Positions 45,608 to 53,136 of a DNA stretch of 64,000 nt are shown here, one piece after another (the stretch's first letter is position 1; each line of letters starts with the position of its first letter). The notes under the pieces were generated by a model. The model was given only the letters and a program-made list of their open reading frames with translations, was not told where the DNA came from and ran no database searches. A program made the translations under genes and the position numbers. The DNA is taken from positions 62,001-126,000 of the forward strand of contig JADMKK010000057.1 of NCBI GenBank assembly GCA_015478895.1, given 5' to 3'. This DNA comes from Comamonas sp. GTDB taxonomy: Bacteria; Pseudomonadota; Gammaproteobacteria; Burkholderiales; Burkholderiaceae_C.

Positions 45608-47074
45608 ATGCCCTCACCCACTGAATGGATCTCGCGCAGCGTAGCCCGCCTGCGCGCACCGTCGTCTGACGCAGAAAGCTCCGCCGTTGCCGCGCAGCAG
45701 ACACCCATCGATGCCACACCGACGACAGCGGCGCGCGCCACACAAGACCGCCTGCAAGCCACCTTGCGCCGAGGCACCGAAGCGCTGTCGCCACGTGCTT
45801 TGCGCCGTTTGCTCACGGAGTTGCAGGCTGTGGCCGACCCATTGGTGAGCGATATCGAAGCGGGCAAATGCGCGCAAGAGATCGCGCTCTGGTATGCGCA
45901 GGCCTCCAGCGCAGCGCGCTATGACATGTGGGTGCTGCTGTGTGAGCAATTTGCGCCCGACATCAGCCATTTTCAAGCGGCCTACGCCCGTTTCGAATCT
46001 GCGAAAGACACCGCCGACAAATTGCAGGCGGAAATAGATTTGCGCCGCGCCCTCACCTCACCACGCACGCGCTTGTTGCAGCGCTGCGCCGTGTTCCCGC
46101 AGGGCGTGCGGTTTCTGGTCGATCTGCGCGCTGAACTGCTGCCCCATCTCAAAAAAGACAAGCGCCTGCAAGCACTGGATGCAGAGTTGGAGCAGCTCTT
46201 TGCCTCATGGTTCGATGTGGCATTTCTGGAACTCCAGCGCCTGTCCTGGGACTCGCCCGCATCGCTGATTGAAAAACTCATCAAATACGAAGCCGTGCAC
46301 GACATTCGCAGCTGGGCCGATCTGAAAAACCGCCTTGACAGCGACCGCCGCTGCTACGGTTTCTTCCACCCACGCCTGCCCAATGAGCCTTTGATTTTTG
46401 TGGAGGTGGCACTGGTCGAAGGCATCTCTACATCGATCACGCCCTTGCTGGACGAATCTGCCGCCCACCAAGATATCTCGCGGGCACACACCGCCATTTT
46501 TTACTCCATCAACAACACCCAGACCGGGTTGCGCGGCGTGAGTTTTGGTGATTCGCTCATCAAACACGTGGTCGAAACACTGAGCGCGGAATTTCCACGC
46601 TTGCGCACCTTTGCCACGCTCTCACCCATACCAGGCTTTCGCGCATGGCTGACCAAAAATGCCGCGCACATGCTGCAACGTCTGGAAGACAAACCCCGCC
46701 AAGAACTGCTGCGCGCGCTGGGCACCGAGCAGTTGGACGCCCCAGGCTTTCTCAGTGCCGCCGAGCAAGCCCTCAGCTTGCCAGCCAACTCCCCCGTACG
46801 GCAGCTTTTGATGCGCTGCGCCGCACATTACCTGGGCAGCGAGATGCCCAAAGGCCAGCCTGCCGACCCCGTGGCACGCTTTCATCTAGGCAACGGCGCA
46901 CGCGTGGAGCAATTGAACTGGGCTGCCGACCCTTCGCCCAAGGGAATGAAACAGTCTTATGGCTTGATGGTGAATTACCTGTATGACCTCAAACGCCTGG
47001 ATAAGCACCGCCTGATGCTGGCAAAAGGCCAGCCCGCGGTCTCACGGGACGTTGAAAGCCTGGCCAAGTTCTGA
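45608..47074 (+). CDS. Malonyl-CoA decarboxylase
   Basis: A 488-residue enzyme that converts malonyl-CoA to acetyl-CoA and CO2. The N-terminal helical domain is followed by the GNAT-like catalytic domain with the characteristic FYSINNTQTGLRGVSFG, FATLSPIPGFRAW (the Ser-Pro-Ile-Pro-Gly block with the catalytic Ser), DPVARFHLGNGARVEQLNW and SYGLMVNYLYDL near the C-terminus with the conserved Tyr. ATG 45608 begins a plausible N-terminus without a targeting signal, so the enzyme is cytoplasmic. It is transcribed alone; no malonate transport or acyl-CoA synthetase gene is adjacent. Confidence 0.94.
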   Translation: MPSPTEWISRSVARLRAPSSDAESSAVAAQQTPIDATPTTAARATQDRLQATLRRGTEALSPRALRRLLTELQAVADPLVSDIEAGKCAQEIALWYAQASSAARYDMWVLLCEQFAPDISHFQAAYARFESAKDTADKLQAEIDLRRALTSPRTRLLQRCAVFPQGVRFLVDLRAELLPHLKKDKRLQALDAELEQLFASWFDVAFLELQRLSWDSPASLIEKLIKYEAVHDIRSWADLKNRLDSDRRCYGFFHPRLPNEPLIFVEVALVEGISTSITPLLDESAAHQDISRAHTAIFYSINNTQTGLRGVSFGDSLIKHVVETLSAEFPRLRTFATLSPIPGFRAWLTKNAAHMLQRLEDKPRQELLRALGTEQLDAPGFLSAAEQALSLPANSPVRQLLMRCAAHYLGSEMPKGQPADPVARFHLGNGARVEQLNWAADPSPKGMKQSYGLMVNYLYDLKRLDKHRLMLAKGQPAVSRDVESLAKF

Positions 47075-47160
47075 GCTGACTTGCCTCTGAGCTTGCGCAA
47101 GCGGGCTTCACGGGCCTCAAGGCGCTACTTCCAGCAAAAACAGGAAAGCGGCACACCAAC

Positions 47161-47194
47161 AGAAAAGCCCTAGATCATTGCTGATCTAGGGCTT
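47161..47194 (-). terminator. Terminator of tRNA-Phe
   Basis: AAGCCCTAGATCA (47165-47177) and TGATCTAGGGCTT (47182-47194) form a perfect 13-bp stem with a 4-base loop, 5 bases beyond the tRNA CCA end on the minus strand, followed by TTCTG. It could also stop transcription arriving from the decarboxylase gene. Confidence 0.8.
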
Positions 47195-47199
47195 GAATT

Positions 47200-47275
47200 T
47201 GGTGGCCCGGGACGGAATCGAACCGCCGACACAAGGATTTTCAATCCTCTGCTCTACCGACTGAGCTACCGGGCC
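47200..47275 (-). tRNA. tRNA-Phe (anticodon GAA)
   Basis: A 76-base tRNA. The 5' end GGCCCGG pairs with CCGGGCC at the 3' end. The D-arm GCTCAGTCGGTAGAGC, anticodon arm with loop TTGAAAA (anticodon GAA), T-arm GGCGGTTCGATTCCGTC and an encoded A-CCA 3' end are all present. Confidence 0.97.
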
Positions 47276-47317
47276 TTTCTTTACAACTTAGCGATGCTGC
47301 GTTGTGCCGAAGCCATG

Positions 47318-47346
47318 ATTATAGGCAGAGTTTTTAGCCTCAAAAA
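47318..47346 (-). promoter_or_regulatory. Probable sigma-70 promoter of tRNA-Phe
   Basis: A perfect TATAAT lies at 47318-47323 on the minus strand, about 43 bases before the mature tRNA 5' end. A T-rich TTTTTG, 17 bases upstream, could serve as -35; it is a poor match to TTGACA. Confidence 0.65.
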
Positions 47347-47373
47347 CAAAAAACGAAATTTTTTAAAAATTTC

Positions 47374-48075
47374 TTATCCGCGGCGGCTGCGGCCCAAATC
47401 CACACCCAGCTGGCGCAACTTGCGATACAGGTGGGTACGCTCCAAGCCGGTCTTTTCCGCCACGCGGGTCATGGAGCCGCCTTCACGGGCCAAATGAAAT
47501 TCGAAGTAGGCTTTCTCAAAGCCATCCCGCGCCTCACGCAGCGGGCGATCCAGATCAAAGTCCTGGTGCGCATTGGGCAGGCTTTCACCATGGCTTCGGC
47601 TGATAGGACGCGGCTGCATTTCATCACTGGCCACTGTTTCAGCCTGTGCCACGGTACCTAATAGCATGCCCGGTGGCACCAGCACTGCGGGCTTGGCCGC
47701 AGGCACAGCGTTATTTTTGCTCAAGCCTTGCTCAACAGCTTTCAGCAACTTCTGCATGGTGATGGGCTTTTCAAGGAATGACAGCGCACCAATACGTGTG
47801 GCTTCCACAGCAGTCTCAATGGTGGCGTGGCCGCTCATCATGATGACAGGCATGGTCAGGTGGCCGGATGCAGCCCACTCCTTGAGCAACGAAACGCCGT
47901 CCGTGTCTGGCATCCAGATATCGAGTAGCACCAAATCGTAATCGCTGGCATTGCGTGCCGCACGCGCTTTGGTGGCGTTCTCGGCCACATCAACGCTGTG
48001 ACCTTCGTCATTCAGGATTTCGGATAAAAGATCCCGGATGCCCAGTTCGTCATCCACTACCAGTATGTTTGCCAT
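47374..48075 (-). CDS. Response regulator, NtrX-like receiver + Fis-type HTH (no AAA+ domain)
   Basis: A 233-residue regulator. Receiver domain at 1-120 with the acidic pair VVDDE, phospho-acceptor LLDIWMPD (Asp52), and EKPI Lys. After a linker (about 125-180) the C-terminus carries a Fis-family helix-turn-helix, AEKTGLERTHLYRKLRQLGVD. The sigma-54 AAA+ domain of full-length NtrX is absent, so it cannot act as a classical bacterial enhancer-binding protein. It follows the NtrY-like kinase by 30 bases and is its likely partner. Confidence 0.93.
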   Translation of the reverse strand: MANILVVDDELGIRDLLSEILNDEGHSVDVAENATKARAARNASDYDLVLLDIWMPDTDGVSLLKEWAASGHLTMPVIMMSGHATIETAVEATRIGALSFLEKPITMQKLLKAVEQGLSKNNAVPAAKPAVLVPPGMLLGTVAQAETVASDEMQPRPISRSHGESLPNAHQDFDLDRPLREARDGFEKAYFEFHLAREGGSMTRVAEKTGLERTHLYRKLRQLGVDLGRSRRG

Positions 48076-48105
48076 GAGTTCGAAAAGCCTATGTACTTAC
48101 GGGTC

Positions 48106-50415
48106 TCAGGTCACCACACCCCATGGTGCCTCGGTGCTTATAGGGGCGAATGATAGCGACACTTGCGCACCTTGCACTATGCCGTCATCCATACGATTGC
48201 TCAAATCAATACGTGCCCCATGCTCATCAGCAATTTTTTTCACGACGGCCAAGCCTAAACCAGTGCCTCGGGCTTTGGTCGTCACATAAGGCTCAAACGC
48301 TCGCTGCAAGATGTGCGCGGCAAAGCCCGTGCCATGATCTTGAATGCATAAACGCACGCGTTTATTTCCCTCTATCCACTGTGTTGACAGCTCGACAGGC
48401 AATGGAGCCACACCCATTGCCTCAGCCTGCTGCTGCGTTGCATCTTGCGCGTTTTGTATAAGGTTATGAATGACTTGGCGCAATTGCTGCGCATCTCCTG
48501 CAACCAAAGGACACCTGCGATCCAGCTGGGCATGCACTGGCACTTTGGCATTTTCTTCGCCATACAGATGGAGTAAATCTTGCACGAGGTTATTGAGATC
48601 CAGAGGCTGCAATTGCGCGGCAGGCAACCGCGCATAGTCGCGAAATTCATTGACCAATCGCAGCATGGCGCTGACCTGATCCACGATGGTTTTGACCGAC
48701 TTGATTAACAATTGTTGCTCTGGTGGTTCCAGCTTGGATTCGAGCTTGATACGCAGACGCTCCGCAGACAATTGAATCGGGGTCAGCGGGTTCTTGATCT
48801 CATGCGCCACCCTGCGCGCTACTTCGCCCCAAGCCTTGGAACGCTGGGCCGATACGATTTCTGAGATGTCATCAAACACCAGTAGTCGCTTGGCGTTCGG
48901 CAATTCAGCGCCGCGCACCACCAAGGTGGTTTTGTCTTGCAACACCTCACCCTCTTGCGGGAGGGCAGAGGGCTGCAGCGGCAACTCCAGCACTTGCTGC
49001 CAGCGATCACGCCCTAGCGGGGCGCCATGCTCCCCCAGGAACAAGTCAAACTGCTCACGCACCATGGTCGCCATGCCTTGCAAGCCCGGCACGCTGTCTA
49101 GCGCACGACCCAGATACGCCGCCATGGGAATGCGCAAAATACGCGTGGCACCAGGATTGGTGGACAGCACATGCCAGTGGTCGTCAAGCACCAGCACGCC
49201 CGAAGTCAGATTGTCCAAAATGGTTTGCAAATTGGTGCGCGCGGCTTTGACCTCGTCCATGCTCTTATCCACTGCCGTACGGGCATCCAGCAACTGCTGG
49301 GTCATGAGGGCGAAAGAGCGCGTTAAACCACCTAACTCATCGCGCGATTGCAAGGCAATTTTGGGTCTCAAATCCCCCATGGCGACATCCCGCACCCCTT
49401 GGGCCAACACCAGCAATGGGCGCGCCAACTGGTTGCCCAGCAGTACGGCAAGCAATACCGCACCGAAGACAGCCAAAAACAAGCTCAATGTCAAAGTGCC
49501 GATGTACATGCGCTGCAAACCTTGGCGCGCCAAAGCGCGTTCTTGGTATTCGCGATTGGCATCTTGCACCGCCAACGCGTTGCGAATCAGTATCCCCGGC
49601 AACGGAATACTGGCTTGCAAATAGCGCGCATCAGACACCAGTTCTACCAGAGGGTTGCTCACCATCGCCAAGGTCTTGACGTAGACGTTGTCCAAGTTCT
49701 CGCGCGCCTGAGGCAGCGCCACTTCGTCCAGCCCTTCAATGCTGGCCAATGGTTTTAAACCTGCACGCAAACTGCGCAATTGCTGGCTGCTCGGCCGCTC
49801 AGGAGCCAGTGCCAGCAAGGAAGTACCAGCACTGGCCACGGCAACACCGGCGCTGTTCCAGAGCACCACATCGGTTGCCCCCAATTGCTCACGAATGCGC
49901 TCCAGCGCCAGACCTGCTGCGGCGTCAGGCACTTGCACCAGTTGTTGGCTGGCAGTGCGCGTATTGCTCGCCATATCGTTGGCCATGGTGTCCAAGGTCA
50001 CGCTGGCGAGGCTGACACCTGCGCTCAGTGCGCCTTCGACCTTGATATCAAACCAGCTTTCAATCGAGCGTGAGACAAACTGGTACGACACCACATAAAT
50101 CAGCAACCCAGGAATCAACCCGACCACCGCAAAAATGGCTGCCAGTTTGAACAGCAGACGGCTGCCAAATTTGCGCTGCCTCCAGCGCACGGCCAAACGT
50201 ACCGCCATCCATAGCAGCACCAGCATCAGCACACTGGCCACCAACACGTTCAGGCTGAACAGCCACGCATAGTGGCGCTCGTAAAGCTCGCGGTTGTTGG
50301 TAGCTTGCATCAGCAAGAACATGAGCACCAAGCCAATGGCGCACATCACGGCACCGCCGACGCCCCATGCCCACCGAGAAGAAGAAGCCGCGCTTTGAGG
50401 GCCTGAAGGGTTCAT
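48106..50415 (-). CDS. NtrY-like membrane sensor histidine kinase
   Basis: About 769 residues. The N-terminal part has four membrane helices with a periplasmic loop (NtrY type), a HAMP segment 'ARPLLVLAQGVRDVAMGDLRPK', a PAS-like region, the HisKA block ARRVAHEIKNPLTPIQ with the phospho-acceptor His at about residue 538, and a HATPase domain with N-box NLIQNAQDA and GTGLGLAVVKKI. The signal sensed is unknown. ATG 50415 shares one base with the stop of the DUF4390 gene (TGATG), so the two are coupled. It probably phosphorylates the NtrX-like regulator downstream. Confidence 0.94.
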   Translation of the reverse strand: MNPSGPQSAASSSRWAWGVGGAVMCAIGLVLMFLLMQATNNRELYERHYAWLFSLNVLVASVLMLVLLWMAVRLAVRWRQRKFGSRLLFKLAAIFAVVGLIPGLLIYVVSYQFVSRSIESWFDIKVEGALSAGVSLASVTLDTMANDMASNTRTASQQLVQVPDAAAGLALERIREQLGATDVVLWNSAGVAVASAGTSLLALAPERPSSQQLRSLRAGLKPLASIEGLDEVALPQARENLDNVYVKTLAMVSNPLVELVSDARYLQASIPLPGILIRNALAVQDANREYQERALARQGLQRMYIGTLTLSLFLAVFGAVLLAVLLGNQLARPLLVLAQGVRDVAMGDLRPKIALQSRDELGGLTRSFALMTQQLLDARTAVDKSMDEVKAARTNLQTILDNLTSGVLVLDDHWHVLSTNPGATRILRIPMAAYLGRALDSVPGLQGMATMVREQFDLFLGEHGAPLGRDRWQQVLELPLQPSALPQEGEVLQDKTTLVVRGAELPNAKRLLVFDDISEIVSAQRSKAWGEVARRVAHEIKNPLTPIQLSAERLRIKLESKLEPPEQQLLIKSVKTIVDQVSAMLRLVNEFRDYARLPAAQLQPLDLNNLVQDLLHLYGEENAKVPVHAQLDRRCPLVAGDAQQLRQVIHNLIQNAQDATQQQAEAMGVAPLPVELSTQWIEGNKRVRLCIQDHGTGFAAHILQRAFEPYVTTKARGTGLGLAVVKKIADEHGARIDLSNRMDDGIVQGAQVSLSFAPISTEAPWGVVT

Positions 50416-51038
50416 CACAGGGAATTCAACAAAATGCGCTCTTGGCGCGTGACCAACAAATTCCAATCCGCGCGGCCCAAAGCGCCAATTTGCAAAGGGC
50501 GCGGGAACTGCGAGGTATCAATGCGAAAGCGCAGCGTGAGCAAGGCAGGCCCCTCGCTGGGCAAATCGGAAACCTGACCGATACGCCAGCGCGCCAGACG
50601 TTGCATGGCTTGCAACGCATCGTTCAAATTTTCATACGTTTGGGCCAATGCCAAGCCCAAACCTTGCCCTTCAAAAGGCTGGCTGCCCATGTACAGGCGC
50701 CAGCGCCGCGTGAGTGGCTGGTAGCTCAGCCGCAGATAACGCTGGGCGTTGAGCAAGATGTCGTCGCTCCAGTACCAGCGTTGGCGGCGTATTTCGACAT
50801 CGGCCACAAAGTGCACAGCGATGCCTTTGTCCAAGGCATCGCGCACCATGTCGGGCAATTGCCATTGCAAATCGGCGGTCAAAAGCAGTTCATCCCCTTC
50901 ACGCAGCAATTGCATCGCGGGGGCTGAAGCCTCATTTGTCTGGGCAGGAGCAGCTACTTGTGCCTGCGCCGGCAAAGGGGCGATTGCCCAAGGTAAGCAA
51001 CAGCCCAGCAGCGCCAAACTGAAAGCACGGCGCTGCAT
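50415..51038 (-). CDS. DUF4390 domain-containing exported protein
   Basis: About 207 residues with a signal peptide (hydrophobic core 6-20, cleavage near PAQAQ). The mature part matches DUF4390: LTADLQWQLPDMVRDAL, GIAVHFVADVEI, RRWRLYMGSQPF and LRFRIDTSQFPRPLQ. Function unknown; the gene is regularly placed between rsmB and an NtrY-type kinase in beta-proteobacteria, so a role in delivering or modulating the kinase signal in the periplasm is a reasonable guess. ATG 51038 gives the signal peptide; an upstream ATG at 51098 would overlap rsmB by about 50 bases. Confidence 0.86.
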   Translation of the reverse strand: MQRRAFSLALLGCCLPWAIAPLPAQAQVAAPAQTNEASAPAMQLLREGDELLLTADLQWQLPDMVRDALDKGIAVHFVADVEIRRQRWYWSDDILLNAQRYLRLSYQPLTRRWRLYMGSQPFEGQGLGLALAQTYENLNDALQAMQRLARWRIGQVSDLPSEGPALLTLRFRIDTSQFPRPLQIGALGRADWNLLVTRQERILLNSL

Positions 51039-51045
51039 GCCGCTG

Positions 51046-52440
51046 TTAAGGGGCAGCGGTTTCGGTTTTTTGCAGCAAGGCGTAGAAGAATCCGTCATGG
51101 TCACCCGCCCCATTGTCCGGGAGGGCATCGCCCTTGGCCCTAATACCCGGGACTAAATGTCCGGGAGATGCCAATAACAGGGCTTGGCTGTTGCGCGCAA
51201 GGAACGCTTGGATTTGCTCATCACCTTCTGCCTTAAAGACGGAGCAGGTGCAATACAGCATGCGTCCACCCGTTTTAAGCAGGGGCCACAGCGCATCGAG
51301 GATATGCGCTTGAATGGCGGCCAGCTGGGCCACATCGCTCTCACGGCGCAGCCAGCGCACATCCGGATGGCGGCGCACAATGCCGGATGCCGTGCATGGC
51401 GCATCCAGCAAGATGGCATCAAATTGCTGGCCTTGGTTGGCTTGCTGCCACCATTGCTCCGGCTTGCTCGCATCCGCAACCAATACCGTTGCACGCTCTT
51501 GTAAGCCGGTGCGCTGCAGGGTGTCGTGAATGCGCTCGCTGCGCAGCGCATCCACCTCCAAAGCAGTCACGCGGATGTGCGCATCTGCACCCGCATATTC
51601 CAGCAAATGTGCCGTCTTGCCGCCAGGTGCAGCACAGGCATCCAGCACCTGCAGCGTCTGGGAAACGTCCAGGCCCTGTAACAGCAAGGGTGCGGCCAGT
51701 TGCGCAGCACCATCCTGTACAGACACATGGCCTTGCGCAAAACCTGGCAACGCGTGGACAGGCTGCGCCTGCGCGAGCTGCACTCCATCTTCACCAAATA
51801 AGGAAGCATCAATATTGATAGCTTCAAGCCCTTGTAGATAAAGGGCTGGAGTCGTTTTTTGCTTGTTAACCCGCAAACTCATGGGCGCATGCGCATTGTT
51901 CGCGAGCAAAATACGCTGCCAATCTTGCGGATGGTCTTGCTTCAAACGCTCAATCCACCATTGCGGATGATTCCAGCGCGCTTGCGGGTCGCTGTCCGTG
52001 GCAGCCACCAAGGCATCACGTTCTCGCAAAAAACGGCGCAGGCACGCGTTCAGAAAACCGGCTTGGCGCTGCAGCGTGCCGCGCTTGGCCGCTTCCACGG
52101 TTTGATTGACCAGCGTAAAAGGCTCATAAGGTGCCTGCTCTGCATTCCACGCCAAAGCCAGCGCGGTGCACAGCAAGGCATCGACCTTGGCCGGCGGCGC
52201 TTTTGGGGCCAGTTGCTTGCGCAATGCCTGCGCCCGCCCCAGCTGGCGCAAAACTTGGAACAACAGGGCCTGCACACCCGGGCGCAAACGGGCAGGCACT
52301 TCCGCCAATGCGGCGGTGCCCGATTGGCCTGCCATGATCATCTGCAAGGCCTGTGCCACAGCAGCCAGCTGCTGCCACAAAGGGATAGGGGTTGCATTCT
52401 GCGGTGCAGCAGTTGCATTCTGAAAAATCTTGCGCGTCAT
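51046..52440 (-). CDS. rsmB: 16S rRNA (cytosine-967 C5)-methyltransferase RsmB
   Basis: A 464-residue enzyme. The N-terminal NusB-like domain (about 25-160) is followed by a RsmB/NOP linker and the methyltransferase domain: VLDACAAPGGKTAHLLE (SAM-binding), the catalytic-cysteine motif LLDAPCTASG and GGRMLYCTCSVF with the second Cys. The segment KTTPALYLQGLEAINIDAS (about residues 198-216) is encoded by an R1 repeat lying inside the gene (see findings). It is the first gene in the rsmB-DUF4390-kinase-regulator run, 3 bases after the LemA-like gene. Confidence 0.95.
   Translation of the reverse strand: MTRKIFQNATAAPQNATPIPLWQQLAAVAQALQMIMAGQSGTAALAEVPARLRPGVQALLFQVLRQLGRAQALRKQLAPKAPPAKVDALLCTALALAWNAEQAPYEPFTLVNQTVEAAKRGTLQRQAGFLNACLRRFLRERDALVAATDSDPQARWNHPQWWIERLKQDHPQDWQRILLANNAHAPMSLRVNKQKTTPALYLQGLEAINIDASLFGEDGVQLAQAQPVHALPGFAQGHVSVQDGAAQLAAPLLLQGLDVSQTLQVLDACAAPGGKTAHLLEYAGADAHIRVTALEVDALRSERIHDTLQRTGLQERATVLVADASKPEQWWQQANQGQQFDAILLDAPCTASGIVRRHPDVRWLRRESDVAQLAAIQAHILDALWPLLKTGGRMLYCTCSVFKAEGDEQIQAFLARNSQALLLASPGHLVPGIRAKGDALPDNGAGDHDGFFYALLQKTETAAP
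51803..51862. repeat. R1 family repeat inside the rsmB coding sequence
   Basis: AAGCCCTT (51826-51833) and AAGGGCT (51841-51847) form the R1 stem, with GAAGC-ATCAATATTGAT-GCTTC as a second palindrome beside it. A run of T (51855-51860) is present on the plus strand. The element is in frame on the minus strand, without stop codons. Confidence 0.75.
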
Positions 52441-52443
52441 GCG

Positions 52444-53013
52444 TTAAGGCTGCATCAACAGTGCAGCATCTTTCTGAAAAGTACGTCCTGGCCTAAAGCC
52501 AAAGATACGAGCCACCACGCAGACAGGAACCTGCGCAATCGCTTGGTTGTAATGCAATACGGCCGTATTGAACTGCGCCATGCTGTGACAGCACAGAATG
52601 TCCAGCTCTTGCCAGCGTAGTGTCCATGCCTGCGCATCCGCAGGTGCACAAGCTTGTGTCGATTCACTCAATTGGGCATAGGCGCGCCAGGCAACTTGAA
52701 GGCTCTGCCAAGTGCTGTCCAGGCTGGCAATCACCTCTGGGCGCAACGGATGCTGGCGGGCTTGCTGCAATGCAGCGTCCAGCAAATCTGCGCTCGGTAG
52801 CAAAGCGCTGCGGGCATGCCGCAAGGATGAAGGTTCATCGGTCACCTGAGGCCCGCACTCACGCAGCAGCGCCAGTATGAGCTTGAAGTGTGCATCGACG
52901 GGCTCAAACGCTTTTTTGCTTTGTGCCCGCAAGCGCTTGAGGCGTTTCAAAGCACCGATTGACCAAAACACCAGCACCGCCAGCAACAACCATTCCAACG
53001 ACAAAATCCACAT
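52444..53013 (-). CDS. LemA family-like membrane protein
   Basis: A 189-residue protein with one N-terminal membrane helix (about 4-22) and a helical domain ending in YNQAIAQVPVCVVARIFGFRPG, the LemA C-terminal signature. Conserved 'FEPVDAHFKLILALL' follows the membrane helix. The LemA function is unclear (an exported or membrane helical-bundle protein). It starts about 50 bases after the rpoC terminator and ends 3 bases before rsmB, so it leads the rsmB run. Weak family match, confidence reduced. Confidence 0.78.
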   Translation of the reverse strand: MWILSLEWLLLAVLVFWSIGALKRLKRLRAQSKKAFEPVDAHFKLILALLRECGPQVTDEPSSLRHARSALLPSADLLDAALQQARQHPLRPEVIASLDSTWQSLQVAWRAYAQLSESTQACAPADAQAWTLRWQELDILCCHSMAQFNTAVLHYNQAIAQVPVCVVARIFGFRPGRTFQKDAALLMQP

Positions 53014-53062
53014 AGCTTTGCATCTACGTCCAGCAGTTGCCGGAGTGTTGTCTTGTCCACCA

Positions 53063-53103
53063 ATAAAAACGCTCCCTACCCACCAGAAGGCAAGTAGGGA
53101 GCG
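53063..53103 (-). terminator. Intrinsic terminator of the rpl-rpoBC operon
   Basis: On the minus strand CGCTCCCTAC and GTAGGGAGCG (53070-53079 with 53094-53103) form a perfect 10-bp stem followed by TTTTT, 33 bases after rpoC. Confidence 0.9.
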
Positions 53104-53136
53104 ATGGGCTTTTTGCCTGGTCAGGCAACGCAGCGA

